A stretch of 41,389 nucleotides of DNA from Sedimentisphaerales bacterium (GTDB lineage Bacteria; Planctomycetota; Phycisphaerae; Sedimentisphaerales; SM23-30): the NCBI GenBank assembly GCA_028281535.1, contig JANQJS010000017.1, positions 1 through 41,389 of the forward strand, in the 5' to 3' direction. The position numbers were made by a program, and so were the translations under genes. Below are positions 33,393 through 41,389 of this stretch, piece after piece. The notes beneath the pieces are model-generated. The model saw only the letters and a list, made by a program, of their open reading frames with translations. It was not told the origin of the DNA and made no database searches. Within the stretch, counting starts at the first letter, position 1. Every line of letters starts with the position of its first letter.

Positions 33393-36300
33393 GTATATCA
33401 CGCAAATCATCAGAAAACAAACCAAGCTTTGAATCTGAAGAGGTTAGAAATCCAATCGGGAATCCGAGAATAAACTTATCCCAAACACTCTTAGCTTTAT
33501 TTACTTCTTCAGTAAATATAGGAGAGGGAGAAGCCCCTGAACATTTTTTTGCTGCAGGTTTGTCATTAAACAAAATCGGCGTCATATTATAATTTTTCAT
33601 GTTATGTTCGGCTTTGGTCATTTGACTATGCAAACAACTTGCCTCGCTTTTTGATAATACTTTACCACAATAGTTTTTAATTAATGTACTTTTATTTAAT
33701 GCTTTATTTTGTGTACGTTCAGCAGCAATTATAGCACCTAACCAATTCGTAGGCAAATCTTCAAGTGAATTCACAGTCCTTGCTTGCGGATGTAATTCTA
33801 GTATCCCTCTAAATCCTTTATTACCAAGCTGATGAGGTTCACCCGTTTTAAATAGACTGTAGAGCATTGCTAGTGGAATATATTTCATTAAGTCTTTTTT
33901 TCCAGTTGTCAACTCAATTATATCAGTTGTGTCTGGATCTACTCCAAATTTTCGTATAGGGTAAAAAACAACAACATTATTAACCAAACCTGGATATGTT
34001 AATTGAACAAATCCGTCACTATACTCACTATTTGCAACTTCCTGAACTGCTTTATATGCACTATCGTAGGCTTTATCCCAGCCCAAATGTGTTGCATCAA
34101 GCCAACCACAGCGACATGTATATATAAAACGCGTTCCTTTACTAGAGTCTAAAAACTTTTCATAACTACCTGTAATAGAACTTTTTGGTAAAATTGATGT
34201 ACCACTTGGATCAACATATCTTCCAGGATTACTTCGCACATATTCATATAAATTCATGCCATCTATGTATCCCAAAGGATCTTGATGCAAAAATCTTCCT
34301 GTATCAGCATCATAATAACGATTTCGATAATACATCAATTCCAAATTACCATTGTCGATTTTTTCTAATCGTCTACCAGTAAAATAGTATGGATTAGCAG
34401 AAGCAGCCCCGCTAAATGGTGTATAATCGGGATTCAATCTCGTCATTTTTCCATAAGCATTATATTCATATCGCTCAAGTAAATTACCACTGACATCCAT
34501 CAAACCAACAGGACTATATTGATGATCATGAGCATAGTAATATCTGACTGGAGAAGCACCCGTTTCATCGATCATCATAAGAACTTCATCAACATAGTTG
34601 CCATAAACGTACCATCTTTGCAAAGCATAGACACCATTCCCTTCGCTTAAGACCTGTTGGCGATCATTATAATAATAGGACTTATTAATACCATCAACAT
34701 ATGAAAAAACACGACGTCCTAATGCATCATAAAAATAGATTGCAAGACCAGCACCCATACTATCTTTAATCTCAACCAATCGATTTTCATAATCATAAAC
34801 ATATTGGTAGCCATTTCCGTCACTGATCATATTCCCGGCATTGTCATAAGATAATTGAACATCATAGGTGCCTGTTTTATCATACCGATTGGTTAGTTCA
34901 TTTTTGGCATAATTATTGGTTACAGCTCCAATGACCACACTGTCTCGGTTACCTAATTTGTCCATATTAAAGGTTTCATTATCCATACTATGATAATTAG
35001 CCATAGTTAATCGATCTAAACCATCATACGTGTAATCATTAATATGACTACTACTTCGATGATGAAAAATCGTATTATCAACATTACCATTTTGATCATA
35101 ATTATAATGGAAATTCATTAAATAGACAGGTGTCGCTGAATTTGGATATGTTTTCAAATCTGTCAGTTGGCCATAGTTATCATAATCGTTTGTTTGGATG
35201 ACAGGAGAAATCGCTGATGTATTATAAGTACGCAAGCCAAGTTTGTTTCCTGTATAATCATATTGAACTCTAGGAATCATTTCTGCATTAAGGTAAACCT
35301 GATATATGCGCCCTAATGGATCTGTAAGCATACGAACTATTCTCCCATCAGGGTAGGTTGTTTGCGTTCGATTACCAGATTGGTCATATCCATATATAAT
35401 ATTTTTTGTCGTATGCCCAAAAATAGATTCATCTGCTTGTCCAATCCAACCTTGATCGGTGTAATTAAAAACAGAATTATGGATAGGACCAAAAATACTA
35501 GATACTTTATTGGCCGTTTTGACACGACCGAACCCGTCATAAGTAAGATTCTCCGTTACAGTATTACTCCCTGCAGTCATAGTGAAAGTCGCTACCTTTT
35601 GGGTTACTTGCCCTAAATTATCACTTTGATAGGTCGTTACAATTCCACGCTGGTCCGTGCGAGTGTTAATCGAACCATCAGGATAATATAGATAAGACGT
35701 AAACTGTGAATCTGGATAAATGATTTTATTTAAACGATTCAGATTGTCGAATTCATATTGAGTGATTTGAGCTGTAACACCATCAGCGTAAGAAGTTATA
35801 GATATTTGGCGGCCAAGTCGGTCATAATCATTTACAATTTTTTGATATATCCCGGTAATATCGGCAATTCTTTCTATTTTTAAACCAAAATGGTTATATA
35901 AATATGTATCCATATTACCTTCAGGGTATTGAACACTTGAGACTTGATCAAAACTATTATAAGATTTTTGAGTTGAACGATATACCGCAGGAGTGGCAAT
36001 GTCTGGTATTTGACGCTCCTCAATTTCACGGCCATATGAGTCGTAGTAATATTCTGTCGTTATCACAACATCATTAACCGCTATATCATATCCTTTTTCA
36101 ACTTTTGTACTGCGATAGATTTTACCGTCTGGATAATAGGAAACACTTTCTTCATTTAACATAGGATCAATAGTTTTTAATTGACGACCAATTTCATCAT
36201 ATTGAAATTGAGTAATCAATGGTGCCGAACTATTAGAATTATAACCAGTACTTTGACTTAATAATCCAGGATAAGTCCCACCTTGACCATCATATAATTT

Positions 36301-38733
36301 ATCAACCACTTGGTCTCTAGTAACATCAATAGCAACAAATGACCCATGGGAAGGATCATAGATCGCATCCGCATCTGACATAGTTGTTTGGCGTGAAATA
36401 TTACCTAAACCATCATATTCAAAGCGAGTTTGCTTCAATGCAACATCATTCGACTCGTCCGCAGGGGTTCCCATGCAATCATAACTGACTTGTTCGGTTA
36501 CCTGTACTAAGCTATTATAAATAGTCTTTGAATAATGCCCTTCTGCGTCAACCACTTTATTAGCATTACCTGCTCCATCGTAGAAATAATCCATGACTTT
36601 CGTCAGCACACTATCTCGTAATTCTTTTTCGATATAATCGACATTTCCACCAGATGTATAGGTATATTTAGTTTGCCGATTGTCTGCATCATAAATATAC
36701 TCAACACGTCCAAAATTATCATAGGTCTTACGAGATGCTACGACATCAGTTACACCAATAACATCTGGATTATTATAACTCGGATCGGTGGAATCTGGAC
36801 TTTTTAAGATCGTTTTTTCCACTTGGCTTAAAATGGTATATGTTGTCAAAATAATATGATCATTTGCATTATCTAGCCCTACATTAGGATTTTTTAATAC
36901 ACGTGACCGCCAAGTTTGACCTAATTGATTATATTCGATTCTTTTCTCTGAAACGATCTTGACAATGCCACCTTGTAATTCACGCCAAATAATTTTAGTT
37001 AATGCACCCGCATCATCATATTCTTTTTCAACCCATCGATCCCCTGAATTATTAACAGCAGGATTTAGACTCAACTGATACTCTTGAAGATTTGTCAATT
37101 GATCATTGTCCGGATCAGCACCCGCATCATTCACGCGAGGATCCAACCCATTCGCAATATGACTCACTTCCCATCCATCAGGCATACCATCTCCATCGGT
37201 ATCGATATTTGTTGGATCCAGAGCGTTCAAATATTCTTCCAGATTACTTAAACCGTCACCATCCGAGTCGACACCTGAATCATCAATTGTTGGATCAAGT
37301 CCATATTGAGTTTCCCAGGCGTCTGGCAGGCCATCGGAATCGCTATCCACGCTTGGCAAAGTCGTAAAACTCCAAACCGCACCCGTGACACGGCCACATG
37401 CAACCTTCTTTTTCAACGTACCATCATAAATGGATCCTGATGCTGCTGAATTACTTGCTGTATACCCACTGGTTTCATCAAAAGCCCAATGAGCTAATAA
37501 ATCAGCTGATGTGGGATCCGTCTGGTTACCAGTTTGATTACAATCAAGACAGATATCATTTATTTCGTTCAAGGTTAGGGCTTTGGTATACATACGTGCA
37601 TCATCGATTTGCCCTTCCATATAATAATAGCCACCGACATTAGTAGAGCCCATAAACATCCGACCCTGACAAGATTCTAAATTACCAATCGGGGCAGCAT
37701 CTTGGGTCGCTAACGCTCCATCAACATACAATCTTCGAACGCCGGTACTCGTTCCAACATTCCAATCCCATACTAAAGTAAGATGATACCATTGATTTAA
37801 TGTTGTAACAACAGGCGTTGTCGTAACTAAAGTATTTCCACCACTAGTACGTAGCCCTGTACCAATGTTCCCATCAGTAAATAATCGCAACCAAAACCGG
37901 CCAGGTGCATTTAAACCCGCCTGCGACATAACATACATATCTGTATCATTGTCTGTTTTCTTAACCCAGGCAGATAAACTAAAACTACCATTACCCGGAT
38001 CTAGGACATAAGGAAATTCAATATGATTGCCATGAGCAGCTTGATTCATACCAACGCATCGATTGATAACACCACCTGATTGCCAAACAGGACCACCAAT
38101 TTTACTTAAATATTCATCGACACGCCAATAATAAGGTGTACCAGCAGTCACCGTGGGAACAAATGAGGTTGTCGTTTGATATCCTTTAAACTCAGGGCTC
38201 TGTGTCGTTGCACTTGTCACAAGAGATTGATCCGTACCAAAAAAGACATCATATCCCCACACATCACCAGGAACAACCGAAGACCATTTCAAAGGTAATG
38301 CTGTATAAACCGTTTCATTAACACTTCCATCTACAGGAGAAACATTCACGGCTTGCTCCATTTTAACGACACTTATATAACTTGAAGTAGACCAGGTGTT
38401 TTCATTATCTTTCACGGTCAATTTAACACGATATTCTCCAGTCTTATCAGGTGTAAATACATAGGTTGGAGAAGAGCTCTGTTGTGTATCACACCCTGTC
38501 GCTCCGGCAGGAACTTGAATACATTCCCATTTATAAGTCAAAATGCTGCCACCATCTGGGTCATAAGAACCACTTCCATTCAATGTAACAGGCAAACCTA
38601 AGCAATGCGTACCTCCACCTGAAGCATTTGGGATAGGCGTTGAATTTGTTGGACCACAACTATAAGCAGGTAGTGAAATAAATTTTAAATAAACGACAAT
38701 ATAGATAAATACTTTTATATTTTTACAAAACAT
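33358..38733 (-). CDS. RHS/YD-repeat protein with PKD, LamG and calcium-repeat front end and unique C-terminal domain (candidate polymorphic toxin)
   Basis: 1791 residues. Signal peptide (~1-26, ending AYSC, so possibly a lipoprotein or early disulphide), PKD-like domain (~35-125), FN3-like segment (~130-205), LamG fold (~225-395), and thrombospondin-type-3/EF-hand-like calcium loops (~463-560, DSDGDGLSNLEEY, DTDGDGMPDGWE). From ~565 to ~1490 runs a long series of YD repeats, closed by the RHS core end DPLGYIDGMNLYEYVRSNPG and DPSG (~1511). The last 280 residues (1512-1791) are a separate domain with RCGWLDATH (1541-1549), which I cannot assign. RHS repeats form a shell that encloses a C-terminal toxin, so the tail is the candidate effector. 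GGGAG lies about ten bases before the ATG. The gene starts 20 bases after the TPR-like gene and overlaps the small membrane gene: one operon. Confidence 0.85.
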   Translation of the reverse strand: MFCKNIKVFIYIVVYLKFISLPAYSCGPTNSTPIPNASGGGTHCLGLPVTLNGSGSYDPDGGSILTYKWECIQVPAGATGCDTQQSSSPTYVFTPDKTGEYRVKLTVKDNENTWSTSSYISVVKMEQAVNVSPVDGSVNETVYTALPLKWSSVVPGDVWGYDVFFGTDQSLVTSATTQSPEFKGYQTTTSFVPTVTAGTPYYWRVDEYLSKIGGPVWQSGGVINRCVGMNQAAHGNHIEFPYVLDPGNGSFSLSAWVKKTDNDTDMYVMSQAGLNAPGRFWLRLFTDGNIGTGLRTSGGNTLVTTTPVVTTLNQWYHLTLVWDWNVGTSTGVRRLYVDGALATQDAAPIGNLESCQGRMFMGSTNVGGYYYMEGQIDDARMYTKALTLNEINDICLDCNQTGNQTDPTSADLLAHWAFDETSGYTASNSAASGSIYDGTLKKKVACGRVTGAVWSFTTLPSVDSDSDGLPDAWETQYGLDPTIDDSGVDSDGDGLSNLEEYLNALDPTNIDTDGDGMPDGWEVSHIANGLDPRVNDAGADPDNDQLTNLQEYQLSLNPAVNNSGDRWVEKEYDDAGALTKIIWRELQGGIVKIVSEKRIEYNQLGQTWRSRVLKNPNVGLDNANDHIILTTYTILSQVEKTILKSPDSTDPSYNNPDVIGVTDVVASRKTYDNFGRVEYIYDADNRQTKYTYTSGGNVDYIEKELRDSVLTKVMDYFYDGAGNANKVVDAEGHYSKTIYNSLVQVTEQVSYDCMGTPADESNDVALKQTRFEYDGLGNISRQTTMSDADAIYDPSHGSFVAIDVTRDQVVDKLYDGQGGTYPGLLSQSTGYNSNSSAPLITQFQYDEIGRQLKTIDPMLNEESVSYYPDGKIYRSTKVEKGYDIAVNDVVITTEYYYDSYGREIEERQIPDIATPAVYRSTQKSYNSFDQVSSVQYPEGNMDTYLYNHFGLKIERIADITGIYQKIVNDYDRLGRQISITSYADGVTAQITQYEFDNLNRLNKIIYPDSQFTSYLYYPDGSINTRTDQRGIVTTYQSDNLGQVTQKVATFTMTAGSNTVTENLTYDGFGRVKTANKVSSIFGPIHNSVFNYTDQGWIGQADESIFGHTTKNIIYGYDQSGNRTQTTYPDGRIVRMLTDPLGRIYQVYLNAEMIPRVQYDYTGNKLGLRTYNTSAISPVIQTNDYDNYGQLTDLKTYPNSATPVYLMNFHYNYDQNGNVDNTIFHHRSSSHINDYTYDGLDRLTMANYHSMDNETFNMDKLGNRDSVVIGAVTNNYAKNELTNRYDKTGTYDVQLSYDNAGNMISDGNGYQYVYDYENRLVEIKDSMGAGLAIYFYDALGRRVFSYVDGINKSYYYNDRQQVLSEGNGVYALQRWYVYGNYVDEVLMMIDETGASPVRYYYAHDHQYSPVGLMDVSGNLLERYEYNAYGKMTRLNPDYTPFSGAASANPYYFTGRRLEKIDNGNLELMYYRNRYYDADTGRFLHQDPLGYIDGMNLYEYVRSNPGRYVDPSGTSILPKSSITGSYEKFLDSSKGTRFIYTCRCGWLDATHLGWDKAYDSAYKAVQEVANSEYSDGFVQLTYPGLVNNVVVFYPIRKFGVDPDTTDIIELTTGKKDLMKYIPLAMLYSLFKTGEPHQLGNKGFRGILELHPQARTVNSLEDLPTNWLGAIIAAERTQNKALNKSTLIKNYCGKVLSKSEASCLHSQMTKAEHNMKNYNMTPILFNDKPAAKKCSGASPSPIFTEEVNKAKSVWDKFILGFPIGFLTSSDSKLGLFSDDLRDIHVVRPIRGVDY

Positions 38734-38753
38734 CTTATGCTTCTCCCATAAAA

Positions 38754-41018
38754 TTATTGGTGGTTCTCGACATTGTTTTCGTTAAGCCATTGGCGCGCGA
38801 TTTTAGCTGATGGACTATTCGGATAATTCTCCGCAATCGACTGATAAGCCATTGCGGTATTTTTATCTGCCAGTTCTGCTTCAATCTGATCATTAAATTT
38901 TAACTGCTGATTGACATATCCTTCCAAAAACTGTATATGCCAATCAAGCTCATTCTCAGGATAATCCGCTTTATATGCTTGGATACTTTCCAAGGCTTTT
39001 TCATATGCCCCCATTGAAATTAGACTTTCGATTTTAATTTGACATACCTGATAGAGCATTTCAAGATCGTCATAACGCTCCATGGCTTCATGACAACCTG
39101 CAAGAGCTTTTTCATAATAGATAGTTGCTAAATCAGAATTACCCTGACCCAACTGTCGATTCGCTTCATGACTATAACGCTCGATTAAAATATAGAGTGG
39201 GTCATTATCTAAATCATCTTTCAGCAAGATTTCGCTATACTTTAAGTCATCTCGCAAATTATCTGCGGAATAGGGATCGCCCTGAAACAAACGAACGATA
39301 GCCATACCTGTCTGAGCCTGTTCTAAATAGAAGTCATCATCCGACCATTGATCACCTAAATACCGAAATAACCCCTCAGCAGCTTTCAACTGCTTTGCAT
39401 CAAGATATTGAAAGGCTATTTCTCGGATCACATCTGCTATAACATTAACTTCTTCTTCATTTTCTTCTTCGCCAAACTCATTTAAAATCTCTTCCGCTGT
39501 AATAGCTTGATCATACTCGTAATAAATACCCGCCAGATAGACTTCTGCCAATGGCTCACGTGTATCCTGAGGCGATTCATTGATGACATATTCTAGCAAT
39601 GCCTCAGCCGTTTGATAATCAGATTGTTCTACTGCAATAATGGCAATCTGATAAATGACTTCTACCAAATGTTCTGATTCAAAATACACATCTTGAATGA
39701 TATCAATATGACTTTTTAAAGATTCCTGATCGTTATTTTTCGCGGCCAACTTTGCCAAATTGGTATGTGCCCACAATGTATATTTACCACGAGGCAAACG
39801 CTCAATCATCGACTCAGATACTTTTTGTGAAATTTTATGGGCATAAACATTTTCATCACTGCAATGCGTTGCAATCTCATAGCAACAATGACCCAAATGT
39901 TGATTTGATGAAAACTTATCTAGAAAGGCTTGATATTCTCCAAAAGCATTCGCTCGTAGATTTCGACAAGTCACCATCCCCTTCAGCCGTTTAGTACTCC
40001 ATTCAATATTATTTGGATCGTTCTCTAATAAGGCATCATAGATTGCCACAGAACCTTCCGGATCATTGAACGATTCAAAATCATCATATTCCTCAACTAG
40101 CTTTTTAAGAACAGTAACATACTCCTCTTCATCAGGAAAATCCTCTTTCACTTTCACCATAAGCGATTCAATTGGATGATCATCTTGCCCTATTGATTTT
40201 TTTGCCATCATAGCGGATTGCACAACACCTACGTATTTAGCTTCAAATGATTCAGCTGAAATCTTATCTAACAGGGTCTTATAGTGAGACAGCAAGGGAA
40301 AACGATTGCCATAGTAGGTATAATCGCAGGCAATATCATCACAAAGAACCGGGAGTAACTGACGAGTATAGTCTCCTTGAGCTAACACCTCTTTAATCAA
40401 CTTATCCCTAAAAGCAACAACATTCTCATCTTCAACATTTTTCAAACGTTGAATCTTTGCCATCATCGCCGCCTTGCTATCAGGCCAGTTCTTTTCGATC
40501 TTTTTATAAAGTTCATTTGAATCGTCATCTTGTTCAAGATAGTGCGACTGAATAAAAGCCATTCGAAAGGCACTGTCGGCAAGCTGAGCTTTATCTACAC
40601 CAAGATTGTTTAAAACAGAGTCGACATCAAACGCTTTAATCTCATCCTCAACATAAAAGATGCTTGACTGTTCTAACAGACTCTTATGTTCTTCTAAATC
40701 ACTTTGAAGAGTCATTTGAGCCAATAATAGTTCTGCTCTAACAGCTTCAATACTCTCTGGCTGGCTATCAATTGTTTTTTGGCATAACTTTCTAGCTTTT
40801 TCAATGTGTCCAGACTGGATAAGTTGCTCGACATGATCTAATTCAATATCTAATCTGCCACGATCATCTCTGTTGGTTTGATATTCATCATCGCTAGAAT
40901 TAATTTGAAGCGAGTTTGCAATGGTAAGATTAACTACGATACCTACAATCGTAACAATGACTAAACTTACGAGACCACCAAATAATATTTTTCCATATTT
41001 CTTGACCATTGCACTCAT
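38754..41018 (-). CDS. Membrane-anchored TPR-like repeat protein
   Basis: 754 residues. One N-terminal membrane span (~10-34) without a cleavage site, then helical repeats to the end. Degenerate tetratricopeptide-like units are visible, for example IQSGHIEKARKLCQKTIDSQ (~67-86), QSDYQTAEALLEYVINESPQ and GAYEKALESIQAYKADYPEN. The many acidic residues between helices are consistent with a domain outside the cytoplasm. TPR proteins hold partners together; as the gene is the first of the operon with the RHS protein, it may anchor or export that protein, but this is inference. AAGGA lies eight bases before the ATG at 41018. No enzyme motif is seen. Confidence 0.82.
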   Translation of the reverse strand: MSAMVKKYGKILFGGLVSLVIVTIVGIVVNLTIANSLQINSSDDEYQTNRDDRGRLDIELDHVEQLIQSGHIEKARKLCQKTIDSQPESIEAVRAELLLAQMTLQSDLEEHKSLLEQSSIFYVEDEIKAFDVDSVLNNLGVDKAQLADSAFRMAFIQSHYLEQDDDSNELYKKIEKNWPDSKAAMMAKIQRLKNVEDENVVAFRDKLIKEVLAQGDYTRQLLPVLCDDIACDYTYYGNRFPLLSHYKTLLDKISAESFEAKYVGVVQSAMMAKKSIGQDDHPIESLMVKVKEDFPDEEEYVTVLKKLVEEYDDFESFNDPEGSVAIYDALLENDPNNIEWSTKRLKGMVTCRNLRANAFGEYQAFLDKFSSNQHLGHCCYEIATHCSDENVYAHKISQKVSESMIERLPRGKYTLWAHTNLAKLAAKNNDQESLKSHIDIIQDVYFESEHLVEVIYQIAIIAVEQSDYQTAEALLEYVINESPQDTREPLAEVYLAGIYYEYDQAITAEEILNEFGEEENEEEVNVIADVIREIAFQYLDAKQLKAAEGLFRYLGDQWSDDDFYLEQAQTGMAIVRLFQGDPYSADNLRDDLKYSEILLKDDLDNDPLYILIERYSHEANRQLGQGNSDLATIYYEKALAGCHEAMERYDDLEMLYQVCQIKIESLISMGAYEKALESIQAYKADYPENELDWHIQFLEGYVNQQLKFNDQIEAELADKNTAMAYQSIAENYPNSPSAKIARQWLNENNVENHQ

Positions 41019-41092
41019 AATTGTATTCCTTATATAATTATAATTTTTATATTATTGACAAATTTATATTTAAACTATTTGAATATTCGTTA

Positions 41093-41389
41093 TTACGGAT
41101 TAACGACAATACCACTCTGCACACGAATCTGACGATCAAATGCATCATAGTGATAAACTGTCTTGACTTTCTTAGTCACGCCCATCTCGGGAGTGTATGG
41201 TTCTAATTTTTCAATCAGATTACCATTTTTGTCATACTTGTAGTCCGTCTCCAAAACCACCACTTCAGACCCAACATCGCCATGGCCGACCTGCTCTTTG
41301 ATCACGAAGCCACGACCATCACGAAATGTCTTCGTCCAGCGACCATTTGGTTCAATCACTTGATTCACTTCACTTTGATTATTGTATTT
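41093..41389 (-). CDS. C-terminal end of an RHS/YD-repeat protein (partial, runs off the right edge)
   Basis: The minus-strand frame is open from the window edge to a stop at 41093. It reads about 99 residues with YD-repeat units: GRWTKTFRDGRGFVIKEQ, ETDYKYDKNGNLIEKLEP and YHYDAFDRQIRVQSG. The GTG at 41368 is not needed as a start because the frame continues to the edge. The protein ends within the repeats, without the RHS core closure seen in 33358-38733, so it is either a truncated RHS protein or an open-ended YD-repeat protein. It stops 74 bases before the TPR-like gene on the same strand. Confidence 0.75.
   Translation of the reverse strand, partial: KYNNQSEVNQVIEPNGRWTKTFRDGRGFVIKEQVGHGDVGSEVVVLETDYKYDKNGNLIEKLEPYTPEMGVTKKVKTVYHYDAFDRQIRVQSGIVVNP

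Noticed and set aside
34200..38733. A type VI secretion RHS effector
   Set aside because: The protein has a Sec-type signal peptide and no PAAR domain, and no type VI component is encoded nearby.

Overview
The window looks like a piece of a chromosome from a low-to-moderate GC planctomycete, most likely of the Phycisphaerae type. The evidence is a combination typical of that group: an ECF sigma factor followed by a membrane FecR-type regulator fused to a LamG domain, several very large exported proteins built from LamG, PQQ-propeller and FN3-like modules, and exported proteins that end in a dockerin-like tail. This placement is inferred from gene content, not from a marker gene.

Layout. Positions 1-65 hold only the start of an exported protein on the minus strand. 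From 502 to 23442 nearly everything is on the minus strand. There is a giant LamG/MopE-like secreted protein (502-5811), two paralogous Calx-beta/dockerin-tailed proteins (6677-8140 and 8246-9841) that share a conserved 5' leader, and two giant PQQ-propeller/FN3 proteins (10119-15470 and 15628-19242), the first with an inserted SGNH esterase domain. A compact operon follows: ECF sigma factor (22867-23442), FecR-LamG regulator (21170-22864) and a third PQQ-propeller protein (19517-21115). Terminator-like hairpins sit after most of these genes, and three of them form one family with covarying stems.

From 23.8 kb the character changes to accessory DNA. A lone plus-strand gene (23815-25728) encodes a SIR2-like NAD-binding domain fused to a long uncharacterised C-terminal region; it is a candidate anti-phage NADase. 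Next come a LamG secreted protein (25784-27910), a divergent GH29 alpha-L-fucosidase homologue lacking the usual active-site residues (28312-29829), and a chemoreceptor (30413-32446) lying between two decayed copies of the same transposase 3' end.

The right end (33000-41018) is an operon running leftward: a membrane-anchored TPR-like protein, a 1791-residue RHS/YD-repeat protein with PKD, LamG and calcium-binding repeats at its front and a 280-residue unique C-terminal domain, and a small three-helix membrane protein whose reading frame starts inside the RHS gene. This has the form of a polymorphic toxin with its immunity protein. A second, partial YD-repeat protein runs off the right edge. 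No tRNA, rRNA or CRISPR array was seen.

In function, the left two thirds are about the cell surface: exported sugar- or surface-binding proteins plus a surface-responsive sigma/anti-sigma module. The right third combines conflict-type genes (SIR2 protein, RHS toxin) with glycan and chemotaxis genes on DNA carrying insertion-sequence scars.
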